DNA from: UBA1181 sp963619325
GTDB lineage: Bacteria; Bacteroidota; Bacteroidia; Bacteroidales; Paludibacteraceae
Assembly: GCA_963619325.1 (NCBI GenBank)
Contig: CAVEVQ010000014.1
Span: forward strand, 1-62,552
Direction of reading: 5' to 3'
DNA: 62,552 bases
Shown here: piece by piece, positions 8,312 to 16,886 of the stretch
Position numbering within the stretch: the first letter of the stretch is position 1
Layout of the letters: every line of letters starts with the position of its first letter
Notes under the pieces: generated by a model
Database searches by the model: none
What the model was told of the DNA's origin: nothing
What the model saw: only the letters and a program-made list of their open reading frames with translations
Program-made: the position numbers and the translations under genes

Positions 8312-8869
8312 TTATTTTACGCCTGCTTGTGCTTGTTGGAGTGCTGCAGTAGGGTCTTTCAATACTTTGATTCCCAATTTCTTTTGAACGAACTTGGTTG
8401 CATCAATAGCATCGTTTGACTTGAATTGAAGCTGACTTAGGTCGAACAAGAAAAGGAATCCTTCTTCATTACCAACTTCAGTGATGGCTTTTTTCAATTT
8501 CTCCAAGATAGGAACTTGCAACTGTTGTTGCTTTTGTTGCAAAGAAGCCTGTGCTTGTTGGTAGTAGTTTTGCATCTTTGTTTGCAATGTCTGCAACTCT
8601 TCCATTCTGTTTTTCTTGATTGTTTCGTCCCAGGTAGCTTCTCCTTCTTTGTATTCTACCAATTTACGAGTGTATTCATCTTCCATTCTCTTTACCTCGG
8701 CTTCATGCTGAGCGGCGGACTTTTGAATAGCAGAGTCAGCAGCCGTCGTCTCCGGCATTGAGTAGAATAATGTTTGGATGTCAACAAATCCTAATTTCAC
8801 ATTGGCATTCTGTGCGAATACTGCGATTGGCGCAGCGCAGAGAAACGCTAAAATCAATTTCTTAATCAT
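8312..8869 (-). CDS. OmpH/Skp family periplasmic chaperone (second copy)
   Basis: The 185-residue product starts with a cleavable signal peptide (MIKKLILAFLCAAPIAVFAQ) and then LGFVDIQTLFYSMPE, the short beta strand typical of Skp/OmpH. A long Gln-, Lys- and Glu-rich coiled-coil arm follows (about residues 45-115, with QQAQASLQQKQQQLQVPI), and the chain returns in an EEGFLFLFDLSQ strand. Skp trimers hold unfolded outer-membrane proteins in the periplasm and pass them to the BAM complex. It is the last gene of the bamA operon and lies 52 bases from the other OmpH gene. The paired copies are common in Bacteroidota. Confidence 0.92.
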   Translation of the reverse strand: MIKKLILAFLCAAPIAVFAQNANVKLGFVDIQTLFYSMPETTAADSAIQKSAAQHEAEVKRMEDEYTRKLVEYKEGEATWDETIKKNRMEELQTLQTKMQNYYQQAQASLQQKQQQLQVPILEKLKKAITEVGNEEGFLFLFDLSQLQFKSNDAIDATKFVQKKLGIKVLKDPTAALQQAQAGVK

Positions 8870-8921
8870 CTCTATATGTATTTAATTTTATCCAATATGT
8901 TAATTATACCGCAAAGATATG

Positions 8922-9443
8922 TTATTTATTATTTCCTGCATAACCCATTTTCTCCAACACCTCATCGCTTATATCGATTTTCGGGGTGAAATAGATGATG
9001 TTGGTACTGCTTGCTCTTTCTAAAACGACCTGGTAGCCTTTAGTGTCGGCCACTTGTTTGACAGCAACGTAGACTTCGTCTTGGATAGGTTGTATCAAAC
9101 TGGTTCTTTTTTGATAGAACTCTCCCTGTGGACCAAAATATTTACGTTTCAAATCGTTGGCTTCCTTCTCCTTGGCGACGATTTCATTCTCTTTTTTCAC
9201 CTTCATCTCATCAGAAAGAAAGACGACCTCTGTTTGGTAGTTTTTATACATTGTCTTTGCCTCTTCGTTCTTTGCCTCAACTTCTTTCTGCCATTTTTCG
9301 GACACCTGCTTGAGTTGTTCGTTGGCAGATTCGTACATCGGCACGTTTTTCAGGACATAGTCCATATCTATAACGGCAACTTTTTGTGCTTGTGCGAACA
9401 TCGCCACAAAAAATATAAATCCTAATAATATCGTTTTTTTCAT
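8922..9443 (-). CDS. OmpH/Skp family periplasmic chaperone (first copy)
   Basis: The 173-residue protein has a signal peptide (MKKTILLGFIFFVAMFAQA), the family strand KVAVIDMDYVLKNVPMYESANEQL, and a central helical arm (residues about 40-110) rich in Lys and Glu. Its C-terminal strand AVKQVADTKGYQVVLERASSTNIIYFTPKIDISDEVL is typical of the subfamily. It should act as a periplasmic holdase for outer-membrane proteins. It follows bamA by 43 bases in the same operon, which fits the role. It differs clearly in sequence from its neighbour, so the two are old paralogues rather than a recent duplication. Confidence 0.93.
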   Translation of the reverse strand: MKKTILLGFIFFVAMFAQAQKVAVIDMDYVLKNVPMYESANEQLKQVSEKWQKEVEAKNEEAKTMYKNYQTEVVFLSDEMKVKKENEIVAKEKEANDLKRKYFGPQGEFYQKRTSLIQPIQDEVYVAVKQVADTKGYQVVLERASSTNIIYFTPKIDISDEVLEKMGYAGNNK

Positions 9444-9486
9444 ACCATTGATTATTTAGAATGTTTTTTTTTCTAATAGTATAGGA

Positions 9487-12198
9487 TTAGAACTCCTGAC
9501 CGATAACGAAGTGGAAATTGTGTCCGCCTTCGCCCACATCGTATGGAGTATCGAATCCGTAACCCCAGTCAACACCAATCAGACCCAACATAGGAAGGAA
9601 GATTCTGACACCTAATCCTAACGATCGTTTCAGATTGAAAGGATTGAAGTCTTTAAACTCCGACCAGCAGTTACCTGCATCGGCAAAAGCCAAGGCATAG
9701 ATAGTGGTTGAGGTTTGCAGCATCAGAGGGTATCTCAATTCAATGGAGAGGCGGGAGTATAGGTTACCAGCATCGCGACCGGTGATAGGGTCTGTTGGTG
9801 TGAGGGATCCGTTGCCGTAACCGCGCACTTTGACGGCGGTTGTCGCATAGGTGCTGCTGTAACCTGTCATACCGTCACCTCCGACATAATATCTTTCAAA
9901 CGGAGAACGTCGGTTTTTGTTGTAATATCCCAAGAATCCGTATTCTACGCGTGTCATCAACACGAGTTTCTGATTGGCGGAAAGTGGGGTGAATGTCTGT
10001 GCTTTGAGTTCTATCTTGTAGTATTCAACCCATTTGTAGAGTTCTTGTTGCATTTCGTAGTATTCGTCATCGGTCAAACCGCGGTGTTCCTCGTCGGAAC
10101 TGCCGTTTTTGTAGCGTGAAGCCAGTTCATCGATACGACTATTGTCCTTGAAAAGGGAGTATGGAGGGGTTAACTGTACCATAAGGGATAGTTTAGAACC
10201 CCTACGAGTATAGTATGGGTTGTCTAATGAGTTACGGCTCCATGTTCCTGAGATGCTCAGGTTGTTGGCGTGGCCGTCAGAAATGTCCAGATAACTCCAG
10301 TTCTGCAAGGAGTAGTGTCGGTAGGCTAATTCTCCATAGATAGAGAAATAGTCGTCTGGCCAGGTGAGACGTTTGCCGATACCGATGCTTGCGCCGATGG
10401 TCATGATATACTTGTCGGGGTCGGCTGCGGCAGCATAACTATATGAGTAGTTGTCGTAGTAGAGGCTATTGTAGTAGTTGTCGGAGTAGTATTGGCTGTT
10501 GACGCCTGTTTGTTTGGACCAATAGACGGATGTCTGCAACGTTGTTGGTTTGTTGCCTCCCAACCATGGTTCCATGAATGAGATGCTGGCAGATGTGTAG
10601 TAGCGGGCATTCGTTGAGAAAGAGAGCGAAAGCGTTTGTCCATCACCTTGAGGCAATGGATGATAGGCCTCTTTATTGAAAATGTTACGCATTGAAAAAT
10701 TGGTGAATTTCAGTCCTAAAGAACCAGTCACACCTGTTTGTCCCCAACCAAAAGACAGCTCTACTTGGTCGTTTTTCTTTTGCTCAAGGTTGAAAAGAAT
10801 ATCAACCGTTCCGTTTTCAGGGTCTGGCTCAGGACGAATATCCATTGTTTCTGGATTGAATTGTCCCGTCGCAGCTAATTCTCGGGCAGAACGTTGCAAA
10901 TCTGACTTACTGAAAAGTTGTCCGGGCTTTGTGCGAAGTTCACGACGAACGACATGTTCGTAGATGGTTTCGTTTCCTGTGATGACAATGTCGTTAATGA
11001 CGGCTTGTTGCCCCTCGTAGATTCGCAGTTCGATATCGATAGAGTCTCCCTCTACGTTTACTTCAAAAGGTTCAACGTTGAAGAAGAGGTATCCGTTGTC
11101 CATGTAGAGATTTGACATTGCATCTTCATCTGTCAGCAAGCGGTCGTTGAGAAGTTTCTGGTTGTAGACGTCGCCACGTTTGATGCCGAGAACTGCAGAC
11201 AACGCATCACTTGAGTAGACGGTGTTGCCCACCCATGTTATGTTTCTGAAATAGTATTTCTTGCCCTCTTCAAAAGTCATGTGGATATCAACACGGTTGG
11301 CTTTCTTAGGGTAAGGGACCACGCTGTCGCACACTAATACGGCATCTCTGAATCCGAACTCGTTGAACTTGTCGATTGCGTTACCTTTGTCGTTGGCGTA
11401 CTCTTCGTCAATGAATTTTTTTGATTTGAAAATGGTGACGAGACTCTTCTCTTTCGTCTTCTTCATGGCGCGCTTCACTTTCTTTGCTTCCATTTCGTGA
11501 AGACCGTACATATAGATTTTGTGTACTTTCACTTTCTTTCCCTTGTTGATGTCAATGTAGACTTTGACATTGTTGGGGACGCGAGGGTCGTTCTTGGCAA
11601 CGAGAGAAATTTCTGCGTTTTTATAACCGTCGCTTGCGAAGTGCTTTTTTAGTAGCGTCTTTGTTCTGACGATGAGGTTAGGTGTCAACTGTCCACCTTT
11701 TTTGATGGGCAGTTCCTTTAAAAGATCTTCTCTATCTTTATCTTTCACGCCTGTCATGATGACATCTGTGATACGATCGCGAGGCTGCAACGCAATGTCG
11801 ATCCATATTTTTTTGCCATCTGTCTTTGTCGCAGAAATTTTCACGTCAGAGAAGAGACCTTGCTTCCAGAAACGCTTCACAGCTTTGCTGATGTTATCTC
11901 CTGGTATTTTAATCTTTTGACCTTTTGAAAGCCCTGAGTAACTGATGATTACAGATTTGTCGTAGTGGCAATTCCCACTGACAGAAATATCAGCGATTTC
12001 GTATTCCTTAGGAGTGTCTGTATAGTTGATGTTAGGAGTGTATGTGGATTTTTCGACAGGTTGATTCGAAGTGGTAGAGTCTGCTGCAATGCTGTCGGCA
12101 GCCACGCTGAGAGAGTCGGAGACGACTTCCTGCGCATAAGTGACAGTCATTGAAAAAAGCAGTGAAAGCAGAAAGATGCAAGCTGAAAATCTGTTCAT
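9487..12198 (-). CDS. bamA: outer membrane protein assembly factor BamA
   Basis: The 903-residue protein is an Omp85 family member. After a signal peptide (MNRFSACIFLLSLLFSMTVTYA) and a Ser/Asp-rich linker come five POTRA-like domains (roughly residues 60-470; the first opens with EIADISVSGNCHYDKSVII), then a beta-barrel of about 430 residues ending in the aromatic signature HFVIGQEF. The lid-loop motif of the family is seen as VRGYGNGSLTP near residue 790. BamA inserts barrels into the outer membrane. Neighbours fit: uppS upstream and two OmpH/Skp chaperone genes downstream, all in one leftward operon. At 903 residues it is longer than the E. coli protein (about 810), as usual in this phylum. 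Confidence 0.97.
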   Translation of the reverse strand: MNRFSACIFLLSLLFSMTVTYAQEVVSDSLSVAADSIAADSTTSNQPVEKSTYTPNINYTDTPKEYEIADISVSGNCHYDKSVIISYSGLSKGQKIKIPGDNISKAVKRFWKQGLFSDVKISATKTDGKKIWIDIALQPRDRITDVIMTGVKDKDREDLLKELPIKKGGQLTPNLIVRTKTLLKKHFASDGYKNAEISLVAKNDPRVPNNVKVYIDINKGKKVKVHKIYMYGLHEMEAKKVKRAMKKTKEKSLVTIFKSKKFIDEEYANDKGNAIDKFNEFGFRDAVLVCDSVVPYPKKANRVDIHMTFEEGKKYYFRNITWVGNTVYSSDALSAVLGIKRGDVYNQKLLNDRLLTDEDAMSNLYMDNGYLFFNVEPFEVNVEGDSIDIELRIYEGQQAVINDIVITGNETIYEHVVRRELRTKPGQLFSKSDLQRSARELAATGQFNPETMDIRPEPDPENGTVDILFNLEQKKNDQVELSFGWGQTGVTGSLGLKFTNFSMRNIFNKEAYHPLPQGDGQTLSLSFSTNARYYTSASISFMEPWLGGNKPTTLQTSVYWSKQTGVNSQYYSDNYYNSLYYDNYSYSYAAAADPDKYIMTIGASIGIGKRLTWPDDYFSIYGELAYRHYSLQNWSYLDISDGHANNLSISGTWSRNSLDNPYYTRRGSKLSLMVQLTPPYSLFKDNSRIDELASRYKNGSSDEEHRGLTDDEYYEMQQELYKWVEYYKIELKAQTFTPLSANQKLVLMTRVEYGFLGYYNKNRRSPFERYYVGGDGMTGYSSTYATTAVKVRGYGNGSLTPTDPITGRDAGNLYSRLSIELRYPLMLQTSTTIYALAFADAGNCWSEFKDFNPFNLKRSLGLGVRIFLPMLGLIGVDWGYGFDTPYDVGEGGHNFHFVIGQEF

Positions 12199-12256
12199 TT
12201 TAAAAGGTTATCGTGAACGAATTGAAAGTTTCTACAAATAGGCGAGACTCAACATG

Positions 12257-13009
12257 TTAAACATTTTCGTTCTTTACTTGTTCGCTCGTTTTTCCGTATC
12301 GTCTCTCTCTCTTTTGATAGTCTAATATTGCCTCAAAGAATTGTTCTCCTTTGAAATCAGGCCAACAGGTGTCTGTGAAATAGAGTTCGGCGTAAGAAAG
12401 TTGCCAAAGCAAGAAATTGCTGACTCGAAGTTCTCCGCTCGTTCGAATTAGCAAGTCGGGGTCTGGCATGCCTTGGGTCGACAAGTAGTTAGAGAACGTT
12501 TGTTCTGTGATATCATCAGGCTGTAAGATTTTGTTTTTAACATCGTTGGCGATTTTCTTAGCTGCAGATGTGATTTCCCAACGGGCAGAGTAGTTGAGCG
12601 CCAGTACGAGGTTGAGTCCGGTGTTTTGCTCCGTCTCCTGGATGGCCGCATAGAGGTTTTCTCTCGCTTTCGCTGTGAGATTCTCAATATCTCCGATTAC
12701 ACGCAGACGAACATTGTTGCCGCTAATTTTATTGATGTAGGTGCGGAGCGAGTAGGCGAGAATCTCCATTAGCGCATCGACCTCGGCTTTGGGGCGATTC
12801 CAATTCTCTGTCGAGAAAGCGTAAAGTGTCAGATATTTGACGCCTAAGTTTGAGGCGGCTTCGGTGATCTTGTCCACCGAGTCAACTCCTGCTTGGTGTC
12901 CAAACACTCGTTCCTTGCCGTGACGTTTTGCCCATCGTCCGTTTCCGTCCATAATGACAGCCACATGTTGAGGAACTCTATTCTTATCAATCAATTCAAA
13001 TGCAGACAT
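12257..13009 (-). CDS. uppS: isoprenyl transferase (undecaprenyl diphosphate synthase)
   Basis: The product is a cis-prenyltransferase that builds the C55 lipid carrier for peptidoglycan and surface glycans. Visible motifs: HVAVIMDGNGRWAKRHG with the catalytic Asp (Asp21 from this start), TLYAFSTENWNRP, NYSARWEI, and the C-terminal DLLIRTSGELRVSNFLLWQ and ELYFTDTCWPDF segments. The open frame extends to 13039, but those extra residues would overlap the end of the upstream DUF6089 gene; the Met at 13009 (MSAFELIDKNRVPQH) matches family N-termini and leaves a 4-base gap, so I chose it. It lies between DUF6089 and bamA in the same operon. Confidence 0.95.
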   Translation of the reverse strand: MSAFELIDKNRVPQHVAVIMDGNGRWAKRHGKERVFGHQAGVDSVDKITEAASNLGVKYLTLYAFSTENWNRPKAEVDALMEILAYSLRTYINKISGNNVRLRVIGDIENLTAKARENLYAAIQETEQNTGLNLVLALNYSARWEITSAAKKIANDVKNKILQPDDITEQTFSNYLSTQGMPDPDLLIRTSGELRVSNFLLWQLSYAELYFTDTCWPDFKGEQFFEAILDYQKRERRYGKTSEQVKNENV

Positions 13010-13013
13010 TTTC

Positions 13014-13730
13014 TTAAAATTGAAGTGTTCTACAAGCACCTTTCCGTTTCAGCAGATCGAATGAGATGAACACGAAGGCGCAAGTATAGTAGTCGTTGTT
13101 TTTAATCCAGGAGTGCCCTGCGTTGTAAGGGTCGTCCAAAATTTTGTTTGATGGCTTCGTCACATCAAAGTCATCTACAAAGAGTTTACGCATAGACCAT
13201 TCTACCCCCACGTTGCATCGTTCGCTCAGTTTGAATTTGTAGCCCACGCCGAATGTAAAGTTGAAAGTGTGCTTGTTACCCGACCAATGTTCGTAGATAG
13301 AAAGTCCGGGTCCCACCAGTATATAGGGGGTGTGGCGGCGAAGTTCCCGATCCCACGATTCCATTCCGAACTTGCAGAAATTGTGTTCGAAATGTACGCC
13401 TATATCCCAGAAATTTTGGCTGAAGTCCGCCTGTTGTCCGTTGGGAAGAAGGTTTTTGAAATCTCTCGTGTCTCCCGAAGCCCCTCCTTTGATGACGCTG
13501 ATTTTGATCATAAAGCGGTTGGTGACGTGCGCTCTGAGTAATCCGCCAAACGCTAAGTGTGTGTCTTTGAAAATTTTGCGAGAATTGGCATCTCCGTTGT
13601 AATATGATCCCCCTCCTAAAATACCCAACTCACCCAGGTACTTCACCTGAGCGTTGGCTGACCCTGCGAAGAAGAACAGTGTTCCTGCCAAAAGTATAAA
13701 ACTGACAATTCTTTTCCTTATGTACATCAA
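13014..13730 (-). CDS. DUF6089 family outer-membrane beta-barrel protein
   Basis: The 238-residue protein has a signal peptide (MYIRKRIVSFILLAGTLFFFAGSANA) followed by a pattern of amphipathic strands with many Gly and aromatic residues (YLGELGILGGGSYYNGDAN, FNFTFGVGYKFKLSERCNVGVEW), typical of a small outer-membrane barrel. The position just before uppS and bamA, in the same operon, is a recurring arrangement in Bacteroidota for the DUF6089 family. Function is unknown; a structural or assembly role is a guess. The first two codons are both Met, so the start could be one codon later. It is the first gene of the leftward operon. Confidence 0.85.
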   Translation of the reverse strand: MMYIRKRIVSFILLAGTLFFFAGSANAQVKYLGELGILGGGSYYNGDANSRKIFKDTHLAFGGLLRAHVTNRFMIKISVIKGGASGDTRDFKNLLPNGQQADFSQNFWDIGVHFEHNFCKFGMESWDRELRRHTPYILVGPGLSIYEHWSGNKHTFNFTFGVGYKFKLSERCNVGVEWSMRKLFVDDFDVTKPSNKILDDPYNAGHSWIKNNDYYTCAFVFISFDLLKRKGACRTLQF

Positions 13731-13854
13731 TGTCTCTAAAAATGTCTACCTCTTTTGAAACGAGAATGGCATCGCTTTATTTTGCATGCCACTTCTTCGT
13801 CTTGAATATATTTTATAATGACAGCTGAGAAAACTGCATTTGTAGAAATTGCCG

Positions 13855-13862
13855 CAAATTTA
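13855..13862 (-). promoter_or_regulatory. possible -7 element for the DUF6089-uppS-bamA operon
   Basis: Read on the minus strand this is TAAATTTG followed by C, a good match to the -7 consensus, 125 bases before the DUF6089 start. No clear TTTG lies 20-21 bases upstream of it. The 13731-14034 gap otherwise holds only this and the opposing ftsX promoter. Confidence 0.35.
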
Positions 13863-13959
13863 CGAATAAATTTGAGTTTCTGAGTCGTTTATAGTTTAAA
13901 AAAGAGTATTGAACGTTGCTATGAATTTAAGAAGATGTTGAAATAATTTATAGGGAAAG

Positions 13960-13992
13960 TTTCCGTAAATCGTGGTTATTTCTTTATTTTTG
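13960..13992 (+). promoter_or_regulatory. probable promoter of the ftsX-uppP-truB-queA group
   Basis: TTTC at 13960-13963 (one mismatch to TTTG), a 21-base spacer and TATTTTTG at 13985-13992, 42 bases before ftsX. Confidence 0.5.
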
Positions 13993-14034
13993 CGCAAATT
14001 TTGGTTGATTGTACCTATATAGAGGAGATTTTCA

Positions 14035-14904
14035 ATGGCAAAAAAAACGAAATACAAGTTTTTAAATTCCAAACTGACTTCGGCGGTAAGTGTCTCGATG
14101 GTTCTCTTCCTTTTGGGGTGTACCATTGCGATTACAATGGTGGCTCGTAATATGTCTGCTTCTATCATGGAAAAGGTGGCAATCACAATATATATAAAGG
14201 ATAGCGCAACCAACGAGCAAGTGTTGTCGCTGGGGAAATACTTACAATCTCAGTCTTATACGAAAGACGCTGCTTTTATAAGCAAAGAGCAGGCCATCGC
14301 AGAGGTTTGTAATGAGATTGGTGAAGATCCGTCTGAGTTTTCAGATTATAATCCGTTGCCGGATACTTATGTTGTTCATGTTCAGGCTCAATATGCCACT
14401 AATGATAGTATTACTTTGATATCTCAACGATTGAGAGAATTGAACAGTGTGCAACGGGTTGACTATCAGAAAAATATGATTAATACTATGGAGAGGAATG
14501 TCAATCGAATTGCATTAGCTTTGATGTGTGCGACATTACTTCTGCTACTCATTTCCTATGTGCTAATTCATAATACAATGTCGTTGCTGATTCACTCTGA
14601 CAGGTTTACTATTCATACTATGAAATTGGTGGGGGCGACGGGTATGTTCATCCTAAAGCCGTATTTGCTGCAAAGTTTTTACATTGCATTGACGGCTTTT
14701 GTGTTGGCTGTCGTCTACATTGTCGGACTGAACTATTTCTACGAGGATTTTCCATTCAGCATATTGGAACTTCATGAGGCGAGAGTCTTTGTGCCTCTCT
14801 TCGGAATATTACTGATTTGTAGCGTACTCATTTCGTGTGTAGCTACGTTTTTTGCCGTAAATAAATATTTAAATAAACCAACAGACGACCTCTATTATAT
14901 CTAA
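14035..14904 (+). CDS. ftsX: cell division protein FtsX
   Basis: The 289-residue product has the FtsX layout: a short cytoplasmic N-terminus, one transmembrane helix (about residues 20-40), an extracytoplasmic domain (VAITIYIKDSATNEQVLSLGKYLQSQ... near residues 45-145), and three more helices in the C-terminal half that belong to the FtsX/MacB permease domain. With the ATPase FtsE it couples the division ring to peptidoglycan hydrolases. Its partner ftsE is encoded about 8 kb away at 22884 rather than next to it. It heads a group with DUF3098, uppP, truB and queA. Confidence 0.93.
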   Translation: MAKKTKYKFLNSKLTSAVSVSMVLFLLGCTIAITMVARNMSASIMEKVAITIYIKDSATNEQVLSLGKYLQSQSYTKDAAFISKEQAIAEVCNEIGEDPSEFSDYNPLPDTYVVHVQAQYATNDSITLISQRLRELNSVQRVDYQKNMINTMERNVNRIALALMCATLLLLLISYVLIHNTMSLLIHSDRFTIHTMKLVGATGMFILKPYLLQSFYIALTAFVLAVVYIVGLNYFYEDFPFSILELHEARVFVPLFGILLICSVLISCVATFFAVNKYLNKPTDDLYYI

Positions 14905-14952
14905 TGTATTACGATAATATTGCGGTTGTTTCGTTATAAAAATAAAGTGAAA

Positions 14953-15183
14953 ATGGAATATGCATTGCCCAGAAAAAATCTGATGCTTTTGGCCATAGGT
15001 TTTTTAGTGATTGTCGTAGGATTTTGCCTGATGGTCGGTGGAGGAAGTGAGGATGGAGTAACTTTCAATCCGGAAATATTCAGTACTCGTCGCACTGTCG
15101 TCGCGCCGATGATTGCGTTGTTTGGTTTTCTCTTTGAGATTTTCGCCATTTTGTGGATGCCTAAGAAAAAGGAGAACGAGTAA
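14953..15183 (+). CDS. DUF3098 family small membrane protein
   Basis: This 76-residue protein has two predicted transmembrane helices (NLMLLAIGFLVIVVGFCLMVG and TVVAPMIALFGFLFEIFAILW) joined by a loop containing NPEIFSTRR, which is the typical DUF3098 pattern between ftsX and uppP in Bacteroidota. A longer frame starts at a TTG at 14920, but the ATG at 14953 (MEYALPRKN) gives the usual N-terminus. Its stop codon overlaps the uppP start by one base (TAATG), so the two are translationally coupled. Function is unknown; location with division and lipid-carrier genes suggests an envelope role. Confidence 0.85.
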   Translation: MEYALPRKNLMLLAIGFLVIVVGFCLMVGGGSEDGVTFNPEIFSTRRTVVAPMIALFGFLFEIFAILWMPKKKENE

Positions 15184-16031
15184 TGGATGTAATTGAGGCT
15201 TTGATTCTTGGTGTGGTTCAGGGATTGACGGAATATTTACCTGTCAGTAGCAGTGGACATTTAGCGATCGGACAATACCTTTTTGGCATACAGGAGGGTA
15301 ATCTGATATTTACGATAGCTGTGCATGTGGCAACGGTGTTGAGTACGTTGGTTATACTTCGAAAAGAAGTGTCTTGGCTTTTCGTCGGTTGCTTCAATTC
15401 CATCAAAAATGGGTTCGAGTGGAACGCCGAGATGCGATATATGGTTGCTATCATCCTATCAATGATTCCGGTAGGTATTGTTGGTGTCTTTTTCAAAGAT
15501 TATGTAGAGGAAATCTTCGGGTCTGGATTGCTCGTTGTGGGTTGTATGTTGATACTGACGGCTGTTTTGTTGTCTTTCTCATATTACTATACTAAACATA
15601 GGGGCGAAGAAGGGTTGTGCAACATGAAGATTCTGGAAAAAGAAGAAATTTCTTTGGTAGATGCATTTATCATCGGATTGTCGCAGGCCTGTGCTGTTAT
15701 GCCAGGGCTTTCCCGTTCGGGTACGACGATTGCGACAGGTTTATTATTAGGCAATAAAAAAGATAAATTGGCACAGTTTTCATTCTTGATGGTCATTCCG
15801 CCGATTTTAGGAGAGGCGTTGCTGGATTGTTTGAAGGTGGCAAAGGATGGCTATGAAACTGTTTGTGGAGGATTGTCGTCAACCGCCTTGGCAGTGGGGT
15901 TCATCTCTGCTTTCGTTTTTGGGTGCCTCGCTTGCAAATGGATGATTGGTATTGTCAAGAAAGGGAAGCTGATATATTTCGCCATCTATTGTGCGATAGT
16001 AGGTGTCATAACGGTTGCTGTTTCATTATAG
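15183..16031 (+). CDS. uppP: undecaprenyl-diphosphatase UppP/BacA
   Basis: The 282-residue integral membrane protein recycles the C55 lipid carrier by removing a phosphate from undecaprenyl diphosphate. Both signature regions are present: VQGLTEYLPVSSSGHL near residue 10-30 and MPGLSRSGTTIATG near residue 175-190, with Glu, Ser and Arg of the active site. About seven or eight hydrophobic helices follow the family pattern. Family members can give bacitracin tolerance. It overlaps the DUF3098 stop by one base and is followed by truB after 36 bases. With uppS in the divergent operon, both ends of the lipid-carrier cycle sit within 4 kb. Confidence 0.96.
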   Translation: MDVIEALILGVVQGLTEYLPVSSSGHLAIGQYLFGIQEGNLIFTIAVHVATVLSTLVILRKEVSWLFVGCFNSIKNGFEWNAEMRYMVAIILSMIPVGIVGVFFKDYVEEIFGSGLLVVGCMLILTAVLLSFSYYYTKHRGEEGLCNMKILEKEEISLVDAFIIGLSQACAVMPGLSRSGTTIATGLLLGNKKDKLAQFSFLMVIPPILGEALLDCLKVAKDGYETVCGGLSSTALAVGFISAFVFGCLACKWMIGIVKKGKLIYFAIYCAIVGVITVAVSL

Positions 16032-16067
16032 CGTCTCATTTTAATCGAAAAAAATACGATTTTACAG

Positions 16068-16820
16068 ATGAATTTTGAAGAGGGGGAAGTTCTTTGTTTC
16101 GACAAGCCGTTACGTTGGACGTCTTTTGACGTTGTAAACAAAGTAAGAAATCTGATGCGTTATCGATTAGGAATCCGCAAGGTGAAGATTGGTCATGCAG
16201 GTACTTTGGACCCGTTGGCGACGGGGGTGTTGATTGTCTGCACGGGTAAACAGACGAAACAGATTGAATCATTACAATATAAGACGAAAGAGTATGTCGC
16301 GACTATCAGATTAGGAGCGACTACGCCTTCTTTTGATTTGGAAACGCAAGTTGATGCTGAATATCCGACTTCTCACATTGACGAAGAGATGGTGAGAGCG
16401 ACTTTGAAAAAATTCGTCGGAGAGATTCAGCAGATACCTCCTACTTATTCTGCTGTAAAAGTAAATGGTAAGCGAGCGTACGACTATGCTCGTAGAGGTG
16501 TGGAGGTCGCAATCAAGCCGAAAACGTTGGTCATTGATGAAATTGAATTGTTGGATTATAACAAGGATGAAATTGTCGTAAGGGTTGTCTGTAGCAAAGG
16601 AACCTATATCCGCGCCTTGGCAAGAGACATTGGCGAGGTTTTGCAGAGTGGGGCGCATTTGACGGCACTGCGTAGAACGCGCATTGGAGATGTGAAGGTT
16701 GAAGAATGTTATACTTTGCAGAATTTTGAGTCAATGATTGATGTCCTTTCAACGGAGAGATTGAAGGACGTGGAAGAGACGCGCCATGACGAGCCAGATC
16801 AAGCAACCAAAGATGCGTGA
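16068..16820 (+). CDS. truB: tRNA pseudouridine(55) synthase TruB
   Basis: The 250-residue protein makes pseudouridine 55 in the T-loop of tRNAs. It shows the catalytic motif KIGHAGTLDPLATGVL with Asp48, the second family motif PPTYSAVKVNGKRAYDYAR near residue 125, and the CSKGTYIRALARDIG motif near residue 175. The C-terminal PUA-like extension of E. coli TruB is absent, as in many Bacteroidota. The last 20 residues are hydrophilic and poorly conserved-looking. It is followed by queA, so two tRNA modification genes are adjacent. Confidence 0.96.
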   Translation: MNFEEGEVLCFDKPLRWTSFDVVNKVRNLMRYRLGIRKVKIGHAGTLDPLATGVLIVCTGKQTKQIESLQYKTKEYVATIRLGATTPSFDLETQVDAEYPTSHIDEEMVRATLKKFVGEIQQIPPTYSAVKVNGKRAYDYARRGVEVAIKPKTLVIDEIELLDYNKDEIVVRVVCSKGTYIRALARDIGEVLQSGAHLTALRRTRIGDVKVEECYTLQNFESMIDVLSTERLKDVEETRHDEPDQATKDA

Positions 16821-16886
16821 ATGAAGTAAAAAAACAGGAAAACAAAAAAGTCAGGGGACTGGCATCATTTATAATAAAGAGGATCT

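Noticed and set aside
12257..13039. Longer form of UppS starting at 13039
   Set aside because: It would overlap the DUF6089 coding end by 26 bases and add residues not typical of the family; the Met at 13009 fits better.
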